The position numbers were made by a program, and so were the translations under genes. 64,000 bases of DNA. Origin: DLKC01 sp002478885. GTDB lineage: Bacteria; Bacteroidota; Bacteroidia; Chitinophagales; Chitinophagaceae. Of this stretch, positions 1-7,735 are shown in pieces; positions within the stretch are counted from its first letter, which is position 1, and each line of letters begins with the position of its first letter. The notes beneath the pieces were generated by a model, which searched no databases, was not told the DNA's origin, and saw only the letters and a list, made by a program, of their open reading frames with translations. Where the stretch lies: positions 3,038,001 to 3,102,000 of the forward strand of contig JAXLUI010000001.1 of the NCBI GenBank assembly GCA_046329585.1, written 5' to 3'.

Positions 1-61
1 AGCTGCATTCGTACAGGGTGCTATGATAGAAGTGGATGGCGGAAGGTTGGACCGGCTGTAG
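1..61 (+). CDS. C-terminal end of a short-chain dehydrogenase/reductase (partial)
   Basis: The first bases read in frame as AAFVQGAMIEVDGGRLDRL followed by TAG at 59-61. The V-D-G-G-R ending preceded by a V-x-G-x-x-I/M segment is the usual C-terminus of classical SDR oxidoreductases. Only about 19 residues lie in the window, so neither substrate nor cofactor can be judged. The gene is convergent with hemL, and one repeat-family copy sits between the two stop codons. Confidence 0.65.
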   Translation, partial: AAFVQGAMIEVDGGRLDRL

Positions 62-90
62 TTTTGCATTTAGCCCGGCTATGGAGGCCA

Positions 91-142
91 GCACAAGGGT
101 GCGACGCAACAGGCGTTGCTACCAGTGCAGCAGCCCGGCTCC
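91..142 (+). repeat. Interspersed GTGCGACGCAAC repeat, copy 1
   Basis: The core is an exact match at 99-110 and the GCCCGGCTCC end is at 133-142. It lies between the convergent SDR and hemL stops. Read from hemL it has the common 'stop, then GCCGGGC end, then core' orientation. A second inverted GCCCGGCT end at 73-80 suggests half of an opposing copy. Confidence 0.85.
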
Positions 143-178
143 CAATGAGTTAAATACATTAGCTATCATCGATTCGCT

Positions 179-1468
179 TTAGAGGATGGCTTTAAGGCTA
201 TCGGCTGTTGCTTCTATGGTGTTGTCGAGATCTTCCCTGGTTAGTGCGTTATTGAGGAACCAGCTTTCAAAAGCGGAGGGCGGCAAATAAATGCCACGGT
301 CAAGCATGGCATGGAAATATTGCTTGAACAACTCGTTATTGGCTGAGGCTGCGCTCGCAAAATCCGTAACGGGATGATCACTGAAATGCACGCTGATCAT
401 CGACCCGAGATGGTTGATCACATAAGGCGTTTGGGATGCTCTTAATACCTCGTCAAGGCCCTGTTTTAAATAGGCCGTTTTATCATCTAGTTCTTGCAGC
501 AGTTCAGGTTGCTCCTTAAGAATGGACAGCAGTGTGTAACCGGCAATCATCGCGATCGGGTTGCCGCTGAGTGTGCCGGCCTGGTAAACACTGCCAAGTG
601 GCGCAACCGATTCCATAATATGTTGCTTACCACCAAATGCACCGACGGGCAGGCCAGCGCCAATTACTTTTCCGTAAGTAACAAGGTCGGCATTGATACC
701 AAGTTTTTCCTGTGCGCCACCCAATGCAAGCCGGAAACCATTCATTACTTCGTCGAAGATGAAAACAATATTTTCTGCATCGCAGATCTTCCGGATACCT
801 TCAAGAAAACCTGGCTGGGGAATAATGCAACCCATATTGCCTGCCACAGGCTCTACAATGATAGCAGCGACCTGGCCTTTGTTTTCGTCCACAAGCCTTT
901 CAACGGCTGCAAGATCGTTGTAAGCGCAGGTGAGGGTGTCATTACTAACTCCGGCTGTTACACCGGGAACGGTTTGAATATTAAGGGTGGCTAATCCGCT
1001 GCCGGCCTTTACCAAAAAGGAATCGGCATGGCCATGATAACAGCCCTCAAACTTGATGATCTTGTTCCTGCCGGTATAACCACGCGCAACGCGGATAGCG
1101 CTCATACATGCTTCGGTACCACTGCTTACCATTCTTAGCAGGTCAACATTGGGCGCCATACTTTTGATGAGTTCTGCCATCTTAATTTCCAGCTCTGTTG
1201 GCGCGCCATAAGAAGTGGAATAAACGGCCTGTTCCTGTATGGCTTTTACCACAGGCTCATATGCATGGCCGAGTATCATGGGGCCCCAGGAAGCGATATA
1301 GTCGATATACCGGTTATCATCTGCATCATAGAGATACGCCCCCTTAGCGTGGTTGATAAATAACGGCGTGCCGCCTACACTTTTAAATGCTCTTACAGGA
1401 GAGTTGACCCCGCCCGGTATAGATTGCTGTGCGCGGGAAAACAGTTGGATGCTTTTGGAAATATTCAT
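179..1468 (-). CDS. hemL: Glutamate-1-semialdehyde 2,1-aminomutase
   Basis: This PLP enzyme converts glutamate-1-semialdehyde to 5-aminolevulinate, the step after hemA in the C5 route to heme. The 429-residue protein has the aminotransferase class III fold, with SSGTEA near residues 115-120, the FIFDEVMNGFR segment, and the PLP lysine in TYGKVIGAGLPVG at about residue 267. The start is the ATG at 1468; an upstream in-frame TTG at 1483 lies inside a short repeat and is not preferred. It is the last gene of the minus-strand hem cluster, 12 bp after the stop of a broken S23 gene. Length and motifs are normal. Confidence 0.96.
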   Translation of the reverse strand: MNISKSIQLFSRAQQSIPGGVNSPVRAFKSVGGTPLFINHAKGAYLYDADDNRYIDYIASWGPMILGHAYEPVVKAIQEQAVYSTSYGAPTELEIKMAELIKSMAPNVDLLRMVSSGTEACMSAIRVARGYTGRNKIIKFEGCYHGHADSFLVKAGSGLATLNIQTVPGVTAGVSNDTLTCAYNDLAAVERLVDENKGQVAAIIVEPVAGNMGCIIPQPGFLEGIRKICDAENIVFIFDEVMNGFRLALGGAQEKLGINADLVTYGKVIGAGLPVGAFGGKQHIMESVAPLGSVYQAGTLSGNPIAMIAGYTLLSILKEQPELLQELDDKTAYLKQGLDEVLRASQTPYVINHLGSMISVHFSDHPVTDFASAASANNELFKQYFHAMLDRGIYLPPSAFESWFLNNALTREDLDNTIEATADSLKAIL

Positions 1469-1479
1469 ATCGTGAATGG

Positions 1480-1859
1480 TCAATGGTGAATGGTCAATGA
1501 TGAACCGCCTGAATCGATTAAACCGGTCAATATCTTAAATGTTCTGATCATCGTTTCACCAAGATTATCGAATGTATAATTGTCTAAATAATTTACTTCT
1601 TTTGCAATATCAAGTGCGGCATCAATTTCTATTACCGAACCCCTGGCAACTTCATAATATCTTTTCTTTCATTTTCCGATTTACGCGACGCTCATTCTGC
1701 AATATTAAGATGGACGGATAACGCCGCTCTTCTTATTTGTGATACCATTCCAAATTTCTCATCAGGAGGGAAAGTTTTTGTAAGCTTGTAACATTCCAGG
1801 ACAAAAGCTTTTGAAAATCCATATACGTCTGGTTTTTGGTGGTTGAGTTGAAGAAACAT
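1480..1859 (-). pseudogene. Broken S23-type four-helix-bundle protein, copy 1
   Basis: The minus-strand reading begins MFLQLNHQKPDVYGFSKAF and continues to SVHLNIAE, typical of the four-helix-bundle family related to proteins encoded in 23S rRNA intervening sequences. At 1692-1694 a stop replaces the glycine codon expected in the N-I-A-E-G-A-S-R-K-S motif. About 30 bases later, near 1661-1667, one A is missing in the run. Restoring both gives a family-length protein ending at the TGA at 1480-1482. Two independent lesions indicate a real pseudogene rather than one sequencing error. The family's function is not established. It sits between the YciI-like gene and hemL and is bracketed by 13-bp inverted repeats. 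Confidence 0.8.
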
Positions 1860-1940
1860 GGCATTGGCTTTTAATGATGAATAATAAACAAAACACCAAA
1901 TCATCAATGTTTTTGCAAGTTTATTCACCATTCACCATTG
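1481..1940. repeat. Perfect 13-bp inverted repeats bracketing the broken S23 gene
   Basis: CAATGGTGAATGG occurs at 1481-1493 and its exact reverse complement at 1928-1940, enclosing the whole S23 pseudogene. The sequence belongs to a loose class of phrase-like repeats built from GTGAATGG and GTCAATGG words, also seen near 39665, 44557 and 56838. I infer that the S23 gene was inserted together with these flanks; no target duplication is evident. Confidence 0.6.
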
Positions 1941-1947
1941 CGTCCCC

Positions 1948-2244
1948 TCATCCTTCTTCCCCCACAAACTCATCCCATCCTTTTACCTTTTTGGTTGCTT
2001 TAAATTCGATAATGCGGTAATCTGCAAGGTCCAGTTGTTTTAGCGGGTCTTCTGACAATATTTCTTCAAGGCGTTTGGTATTATAAGCTTTGGCGAAGAT
2101 TAGTCCGCCGTCGCGTGGTTCCTTGCGACCCGAAGCAAGGAAGTGGCCCGACCGGTAATACTTCTCTAAAAAGTCGATATGCGCATTCATGTTGGCATCG
2201 ATCGTTTCTGTGGGCACCTTGTAGGTTAATTCAATGATAAACAT
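1948..2244 (-). CDS. YciI-related protein
   Basis: This 98-residue protein (MFIIELTYKVPTETIDANMN at its start) has the ferredoxin-like layout of the YCII family: an N-terminal beta strand, an H-x-x-F-L helix around residue 22, then G-H-F-L-A-S-G and a D-G-G-L-I-F strand. YCII proteins are small dimeric enzymes or accessory subunits, and few have known substrates. The start is the ATG at 2242-2244. It is co-directional with the hem genes, but nothing in the sequence ties it to heme synthesis. Confidence 0.85.
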   Translation of the reverse strand: MFIIELTYKVPTETIDANMNAHIDFLEKYYRSGHFLASGRKEPRDGGLIFAKAYNTKRLEEILSEDPLKQLDLADYRIIEFKATKKVKGWDEFVGEEG

Positions 2245-2280
2245 ATGTATCGGTTTTGTTCAGTAGTATGGTTGCAGTTG

Positions 2281-2330
2281 AAGTGTGCGACGCAACGAAG
2301 CTCAATAGCAGCAATACCGGTGAGTACATA
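2281..2330 (+). repeat. Interspersed repeat, copy 2
   Basis: The core is exact at 2285-2296, and the GCCGGGCTC end is degraded to an ACCGGTGAG-like sequence. It follows the hemB stop in the common orientation and precedes the YciI-like gene. Confidence 0.75.
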
Positions 2331-2340
2331 AAAATAAAAC

Positions 2341-3315
2341 TTAACCAAGCAATCTTACCGCGTCCCTGGCGAAATAGGTGGCGATAAGGTCTGCCCCTGC
2401 GCGCTTCATGGAAGTAAGCGTTTCGATGATGGCCTTGTCCTCGTTAATCCAGCCCATTTTAGCGGCGGCTTTGACCATGGCATATTCCCCGCTGATATTA
2501 TACGCGCTCACCGGAACCTGCACCGCATTCTTTACTTCGCGGATAATATCAAGATAAGCCAACGCAGGTTTTACCATGACTATATCAGCACCTTCTTCCA
2601 CATCCATCACTGTTTCTTTAATGGCTTCGATGCGGTTGGCAAAATTCATCTGGTAGGTTTTCTTATCGCCGAAACCGGGGGCGCTGTCGAGTGCATCGCG
2701 GAAAGGGCCATAAAAACAAGAAGCATATTTTGCACTATAAGCCATGATACCTGTTTTGCTGAAGCCACTCTCTTCAAGCCCTTCCCGAATGGCGCCGATG
2801 CGGCCGTCCATCATATCACTGGGCGCAACAAAGTCGGCGCCGGCAATGGCGTGGCTTACACTCATCTTTACCAGTGCATCAACGGTTTCATCGTTTACAA
2901 TCTCGCCGTCTTTTACAATGCCGTCGTGGCCGTATGACGAGTAAGGATCAAGCGCAACATCGGTCATCACAACCATTCCGGGGCATGCATCCTTGATGGC
3001 TTTGATGCTGCGTTGCATCAGGCCATCGGCGTTCCACGCTTCTTTGCCGGTATTGTCTTTCCAATCGTCTTTGCACTTAATAAAAAGCAGCACACACTTT
3101 AGTCCCATGCTCCACAATTCTTTTACTTCCTTTACGGTAACATCTAAACTATTGCGGTAATAGCCGGGCATGGACGCGATCTCTGTCTTTATATTTTCAC
3201 CCTCATCAATAAATAGCGGGACAATAAAGTCGTTTGCTGTAAGGGTGGTTTCACTCACCAGGCTTCTTATCGCCGGCGTTGCTCTTAATATTCTGTTTCT
3301 TCTTTGGAGGTACAT
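2341..3315 (-). CDS. hemB: Porphobilinogen synthase (delta-aminolevulinate dehydratase)
   Basis: It condenses two 5-aminolevulinate molecules to porphobilinogen in the cytoplasm. The 324-residue form starting MYLQRRNRILRATPAIRSLV (ATG at 3315) fits the family; a longer start at 3366 adds a low-complexity tail and is not preferred. The two Schiff-base lysines are visible in MAYSAKYAS (about K196) and IVMVKPALAY (about K249). The segment DVALDPYSSYGHDG carries Ala and Asp where zinc-type enzymes have cysteines, so this is the zinc-independent, magnesium-type enzyme by family knowledge. It is in the hem cluster, separated from hemF by a broken S23 gene. Confidence 0.96.
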   Translation of the reverse strand: MYLQRRNRILRATPAIRSLVSETTLTANDFIVPLFIDEGENIKTEIASMPGYYRNSLDVTVKEVKELWSMGLKCVLLFIKCKDDWKDNTGKEAWNADGLMQRSIKAIKDACPGMVVMTDVALDPYSSYGHDGIVKDGEIVNDETVDALVKMSVSHAIAGADFVAPSDMMDGRIGAIREGLEESGFSKTGIMAYSAKYASCFYGPFRDALDSAPGFGDKKTYQMNFANRIEAIKETVMDVEEGADIVMVKPALAYLDIIREVKNAVQVPVSAYNISGEYAMVKAAAKMGWINEDKAIIETLTSMKRAGADLIATYFARDAVRLLG

Positions 3316-3400
3316 AGGTGATTTCTGATTTTGAGATTTGGTGATTGTGGGGTTAAGAAAAAGCATCTTCTTTATTCCAAAAATCAGCCAATCTGATTAT

Positions 3401-3778
3401 TTACGATTTTTTGATATCCGCACATGGTGCATGTCTGTTCCTTTTGGCAGTGATATCAGGCGCATTGAAAATACACCCTAGTTCATTTGCTTCTTTTATC
3501 AGCAAATCAAGTTCTGTGGCAACTGACAGTTTAGCTTCTTTTGAGACCTCCAACCAACATAACGAGCTTCTTCGAGTACAATTTCCACTTTGTAAATAAA
3601 ATCACCAGTGGATTTTCCCCTGCAGGCTGCCCGGTAATTTGCCCCCAACTGATCCGGCCGATCTTATTAATTGCTTTGCCGTTTCAAATCCTGCCACTGT
3701 TCTTGGAAAACTGCCGCAAAGTTTTATCACCTCAATATGAAAACGTTTCGCGCGTTGTTGTAATTCAAACTTTGTCAT
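3401..3778 (-). pseudogene. Broken S23-type four-helix-bundle protein, copy 2
   Basis: The reading starts MTKFELQQRAKRFHIEVIKL and continues to IRSAGSVG, the usual N-terminal half of this family. An extra G in the G-run (plus-strand C-run 3642-3646) shifts the frame. After correction it reads ANYRAACRGKSTGDFIYKVE, then EEARYVGW. A second lesion near 3546-3555, best explained by a 4-base deletion, breaks the frame again, and the tail runs to a TAA at 3401-3403. The sequence differs clearly from copy 1, so this is a separate insertion and not a duplication. It lies between hemF and hemB. Related ATTCCAAAATCAGC-like words occur on both sides (about 3374-3390 and 3821-3835). Confidence 0.8.
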
Positions 3779-3832
3779 AATCGGTATTTTGTGATAAGAT
3801 ACAAACAATCACAAAATTCCGAAATTCCAAAA

Positions 3833-4753
3833 TCAGCAATTCGCTATCCATTCCCTCGGGTGCAAACAAGCCTGCAACAATTTATCTTCTTCGCTTCCCG
3901 CCACAGGTTGGTAGCCGTATTCAAAGCGAACAGTTGGCGGCAGGCTCATCAGTATGCTTTCGGTGCGGCCATTTGTTTTTAACCCAAAGAGGGTACCGCG
4001 GTCATGTACCAGGTTGAATTCCACATAGCGCCCCCTTCTTATTTCCTGCCAATGCTTTTGCCCCCCTGTGTAGGCAAGCCCTTTTCTGTTGTTGGCGATG
4101 GGTATATAAGCATCCATAAAAGCGTAGCCGCAGGCTTTTGCAAAGTTCATCCAAAACATTACATCTTTTTGCGCATCGGGTCTTTTATGATCGTAGAAGA
4201 TGCCGCCAATGCCACGCCGTTCATTATCGCGGTGGCGGTTGACAAAATAATCATCACAGGTTTTTTTGAACTCAGGATAGAAGGACACATCGAATTTATC
4301 GCATGCATTTTTATACACTCGATGAAAATGTATGGCATCTGCTTCAAACAAATAATAAGGTGTAAGATCAGTGCCGCCACCGAACCAGCGATCGGTCAAT
4401 TCACCCTGCGCATCATAAAGCTCGAACATGCGGTAATTGCAGTGAACGGTGGGTACCAGCGGACTCTTTGGATGAATGACCAGGCTTAGTCCGCAGGCAA
4501 ACCATTTTTCGCCGCTAATCTTAAGTTGTGTGCGCATGGTGTCGGTAACATCGCCAAACACCACCGAAGTATTCACGCCGCCTTTTTCAAAAACAGCGCC
4601 ATCGGCTATTACCCGCGTAATACCTCCGCCGCCTTCCCCGCGCGACCATTTGTCTTCAATAAATGTGGCTTTGCCATCGCAGGTTTCCAGCGATGTGCAA
4701 ATATCATTTTGTAGCTGATGAATAAAACCGATCCACTGCTCTTTAATGTTCAT
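3833..4753 (-). CDS. hemF: Oxygen-dependent coproporphyrinogen III oxidase
   Basis: This enzyme oxidatively decarboxylates coproporphyrinogen III to protoporphyrinogen IX using molecular oxygen. The 306-residue protein starts at the ATG at 4753; an in-frame TTG at 4774 is less likely. Family segments visible are the SRGEGGGGITRV region, VHCNYRMFE, DRWFGGGTDLTPYY, the H-F-H-x-x-Y segment, and the C-terminal RGRYVEFNLVHDRGT with R-T-E-S-I-L-M-S-L-P-P. Using HemF rather than the radical-SAM HemN/HemZ indicates aerobic heme synthesis. About 310 bp separate it from hemE. Confidence 0.97.
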   Translation of the reverse strand: MNIKEQWIGFIHQLQNDICTSLETCDGKATFIEDKWSRGEGGGGITRVIADGAVFEKGGVNTSVVFGDVTDTMRTQLKISGEKWFACGLSLVIHPKSPLVPTVHCNYRMFELYDAQGELTDRWFGGGTDLTPYYLFEADAIHFHRVYKNACDKFDVSFYPEFKKTCDDYFVNRHRDNERRGIGGIFYDHKRPDAQKDVMFWMNFAKACGYAFMDAYIPIANNRKGLAYTGGQKHWQEIRRGRYVEFNLVHDRGTLFGLKTNGRTESILMSLPPTVRFEYGYQPVAGSEEDKLLQACLHPREWIANC

Positions 4754-5013
4754 TGATGCAAATTTCAAATGCAAAAATCAGCGCAATGGCTGTTAAAAAA
4801 ACATGATGAATGTCAGCCGCTGCAACTATTACAAAGGCATGACTTTTATGAGGCAAACTGCAGTGCAAATGGCATGCTCCGTTGTACTGTAGTGCCCCCT
4901 TATCCGGCATCACGCTCTTGTGCCTTCGGAACTACATTCGTCAACCGTGATCTGTGAGACGTGAGATTTCTTGTTTGTCATCTAGCGTTTTACGTTGATG
5001 CATTGTCGTATGC

Positions 5014-5066
5014 AGTACAAGAGTGCGACGCAACGAAGTTTAACAGTATTGGCAAAGCCGGGCTCC
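5014..5066 (+). repeat. Interspersed repeat, copy 3
   Basis: This is one of the best matches to the consensus: GTACAAGA at 5015, core at 5023-5034, GCCGGGCTCC at 5057-5066. It starts only 4 bp after the hemE stop in gene direction. The rest of the 4754-5070 gap holds a phrase-like GTGAGACGTGAGATTT stretch at about 4956-4972 and no open frame that I can support. Confidence 0.9.
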
Positions 5067-5070
5067 AGGT

Positions 5071-6096
5071 CTAATAAACAAAATTCTTCACAGTATCTAC
5101 AAATGCTTTTGCGTGATCAACCGGAACATTGGGCAAAATACCATGACCAAGATTGGCAATATGCCTGCCGGGACCGAATGCCTGCAACATTTCTTTTACT
5201 TCTTTTTCAATTACGGGAATGGGCGACAATAATTTGGCAGGATCGAAATTACCTTGCAGGCTGGTGCCGGCTCCGGCAAACTGCCTGGCCATTTGCGGGT
5301 GGATACACCAGTCTATGCCAAGCCCATGCGCACCCGTTGCAGCCATTGCATCTAAACTGTGCCATGCCCCTTTCGCAAAAATGATGGTAGGCACTTCGTC
5401 TTTTAATGCGGCAACGATCTGGCGGATATACCTTAATGAAATATTTTCAAAATCCTGCGGGCTCAACAGGCCGCCCCAGCTATCGAAGAGTTGCACGGTG
5501 TCGGCGCCTGCGGCAACCTGCCCCTTTAAGTAGGCAATGGTTGTATCGGTGATCATTTGCAGCAACTGGTGTGCGAGTTCGGGTTGGGTGTAGCAGAAGG
5601 TTTTTGCTTCATCGAAGGTTTTGCTGCCTTTACCCTGCACCATATAACAAAGCAAGGTCCATGGCGCACCGGCAAAGCCGATCAACGGAACACGGTCGTT
5701 CAGTTCCTGCTTTATTAACCTGATCGCATCAAAAACATAGCCCAGCGTTTCATTAACATCGGGCACACGAACGCGGTTAAGATCGCCCGCAGTTTGAATT
5801 GGCTGCGGGAGAACCGGCCCCTTGCTTTCGATCAGTTGCACTTCGAGGCCCATTGCCTGAGGGACTACAAGAATATCGGAAAACAGGATGGCCGCATCTA
5901 CACCAACGATATCGACTGGTTGAATCGTTATTTCACAGGCGAGTTCCGGGGTTTGGCATCTTTCGAAGAAGCCATATTTTTCCCTCAGCACACGGTATTC
6001 GGGCAAGTACCTGCCGGCCTGTCGCATCATCCATACAGGCGTTCGTTCTGTTTTCTCTCCACGCAATGTTCTCAGCAAAAGGTCATTTTTCAGCAT
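5071..6096 (-). CDS. hemE: Uroporphyrinogen decarboxylase
   Basis: It removes the four acetate carboxyls of uroporphyrinogen III to give coproporphyrinogen III. The 341-residue protein shows the signature MRQAGRYLPEYR at residues 24-35, the conserved FSDIL (Asp about 74), IGFAGAPWTLLCYM, the DSWGG segment and HILPNVP-type C-terminal motif (GHGILPNVPVDH). The ATG start at 6094-6096 is unambiguous. It is 16 bp downstream of hemD on the same strand, so the two are likely co-transcribed. Length is typical. Confidence 0.97.
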   Translation of the reverse strand: MLKNDLLLRTLRGEKTERTPVWMMRQAGRYLPEYRVLREKYGFFERCQTPELACEITIQPVDIVGVDAAILFSDILVVPQAMGLEVQLIESKGPVLPQPIQTAGDLNRVRVPDVNETLGYVFDAIRLIKQELNDRVPLIGFAGAPWTLLCYMVQGKGSKTFDEAKTFCYTQPELAHQLLQMITDTTIAYLKGQVAAGADTVQLFDSWGGLLSPQDFENISLRYIRQIVAALKDEVPTIIFAKGAWHSLDAMAATGAHGLGIDWCIHPQMARQFAGAGTSLQGNFDPAKLLSPIPVIEKEVKEMLQAFGPGRHIANLGHGILPNVPVDHAKAFVDTVKNFVY

Positions 6097-6112
6097 ACGC
6101 TTTTTTTATAAA

Positions 6113-6829
6113 TCAGGAATTATCTTTTGTTCCGGTAAAATAATCGATCACAAGATCAACCATATGTTCTTTGCCTGGCCATTCACTTGTTATTACGGTG
6201 TTGGTGCAGTAAGTGTGAACAGTAGCTGCGGTTGTTTTACCAATCGCGAATAAAACAGTACTTAGTGGCAAAGTGTTCAATGAAAAAAAACTATGAACCG
6301 CACTTGGACTAAAAAACATGATGGCATCATAATCTTTTTCAACGTACCGCGGTGTTTGTATGGTGTTATAAACAATAAGCTCCTGCACAGAAATATTATG
6401 CCTTCTCAATGTTTCAGGCAGTTCATCCAACCGGTGGTCGCCACAGAAAAACACCACTTCTTTCAGGCCTTTGGCGGCAACGATTCTTTCACAAAGAGCA
6501 GAAGCGTTTTTCGCCGTGCCTTCTAACCGTTCTTTCCCGAAGAAAGCGGTGATATGTTCTTTTGTAACTCCGCCAAGGCAGAATATTCTCCAGCCGGGCA
6601 TCTCCGTTAACTGCCCGATAACTGCATCGGCCGCATTCATACTGGTAAAAACAGCACAAATATTTTGTGCGCCGAGTGCTTTTACCTGCTGAATAATATC
6701 GTTTGCTGTTACCGGTTCTGTTTCTATGAAAGTAGCGCTCTCGATGAATATGCTTTTATGCACTGCTTTACTTATTAATAACTCGTCGAGTGGCCTTGTA
6801 GAGAGTATGGAAATGCTATTTTGTTTCAT
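6113..6829 (-). CDS. hemD: Uroporphyrinogen-III synthase
   Basis: It cyclises hydroxymethylbilane with inversion of ring D. The 238-residue protein starts at the ATG at 6829, overlapping the end of hemC by 14 bp; a TTG at 6847 is an alternative. HemD proteins are poorly conserved, but the two-domain pattern with VFTSMNAADAV near the middle, FFCGDHRLDELPETL, VYNTIQTP and the FFSPSAVHSFF motif is diagnostic. The overlap with hemC indicates translational coupling. Confidence 0.92.
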   Translation of the reverse strand: MKQNSISILSTRPLDELLISKAVHKSIFIESATFIETEPVTANDIIQQVKALGAQNICAVFTSMNAADAVIGQLTEMPGWRIFCLGGVTKEHITAFFGKERLEGTAKNASALCERIVAAKGLKEVVFFCGDHRLDELPETLRRHNISVQELIVYNTIQTPRYVEKDYDAIMFFSPSAVHSFFSLNTLPLSTVLFAIGKTTAATVHTYCTNTVITSEWPGKEHMVDLVIDYFTGTKDNS

Positions 6830-7730
6830 GGCGTATTGCTGCTGCAATATTACTGCCTCCCTTTCGTAAAACCTCGTCAGCGGCCGTGATGCCTGTCTCC
6901 GCGGCTGCAGGTATCGGTACTTTCATTTCAGTTTCCGCATAGGACGTACCATCAGGAGAAAATATATTACCCCTGAAACATACCTGGCCATCCTCTATAA
7001 CAGCCAGTGCGCTGATAGGTGTGGAGCAGCCTCCCATCAATCCCCTCAGGAAATCCTTTTCGATCCTGGTGCATAAAGCAGTTGCCTCGTCATTTAATAA
7101 TGCGCATGCCTGTTTTGAATAATCATCGTCATCGTTACAAACGATCATGATAGCGCCTTGCGCAGGAGCGGGCAACATCCAGTCCAGTTCAATGGATTTT
7201 TCCGGCCGCAACCCGATGCGCTCTAATCCGGCTGCAGCGAATATAGCGCCATTCCACTTGCTCTCATCCAGCTTTCGCAGGCGTGAATTTACATTGCCAC
7301 GCAGGTTCTCAATAACAGTATTTGGAAATTTGTGCAGCCATTGAGCCTTGCGGCGGATGCTGCTTGTAGCAATCACAGGCGCATCAAATAACGGCGGCTC
7401 ATCACCTTTAAAAACAAGCAGGTCTTTGAAAGAAGCTCTTGGCAAAACAGCGGCCTGTGCAATGCCACGTGCAAGCTGTGTTGGCACATCTTTCATAGAA
7501 TGTACGGCAATATCGATTCGTTTGCTTAATAATGCGGCGTCAAGTGTTTTAGTAAAAATACCCTGTACACCCAGTTCATACAAAGGGGTTACAAGGTCGA
7601 TGTCTCCATCGCTTTTTATAAAAACAAGTTCCGATGGTATATGATACTGTGAAAGTAATTGCTGCACCAGGCTGGCCTGCCAAACAGCAAGCTGGCTTTC
7701 CCTTGTGCCGATTTTAATAATCTTACTCAT
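6816..7730 (-). CDS. hemC: Hydroxymethylbilane synthase (porphobilinogen deaminase)
   Basis: It polymerises four porphobilinogens on a covalent dipyrromethane cofactor. The 304-residue protein starts MSKIIKIGTRESQLAVWQA. The catalytic aspartate lies in AVHSMKDVPT (about D81), substrate-binding arginines in SSIRRKAQW and NLRGNVNSRLRKLD, and the cofactor-binding cysteine in GLMGGCSTPISA (C235). It starts 6 bp after the hemA stop and overlaps hemD, so hemA-hemC-hemD form a tight unit. Confidence 0.97.
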   Translation of the reverse strand: MSKIIKIGTRESQLAVWQASLVQQLLSQYHIPSELVFIKSDGDIDLVTPLYELGVQGIFTKTLDAALLSKRIDIAVHSMKDVPTQLARGIAQAAVLPRASFKDLLVFKGDEPPLFDAPVIATSSIRRKAQWLHKFPNTVIENLRGNVNSRLRKLDESKWNGAIFAAAGLERIGLRPEKSIELDWMLPAPAQGAIMIVCNDDDDYSKQACALLNDEATALCTRIEKDFLRGLMGGCSTPISALAVIEDGQVCFRGNIFSPDGTSYAETEMKVPIPAAAETGITAADEVLRKGGSNIAAAIRHETK

Positions 7731-7735
7731 GAAAA

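Noticed and set aside
494..994. 166-residue open frame opposite hemL
   Set aside because: It is an antisense shadow of hemL; only the hemL strand encodes conserved motifs.
3411..3780. Plus-strand open frames between hemB and hemF
   Set aside because: They are shadows opposite the broken S23 gene, whose family motifs are on the minus strand.
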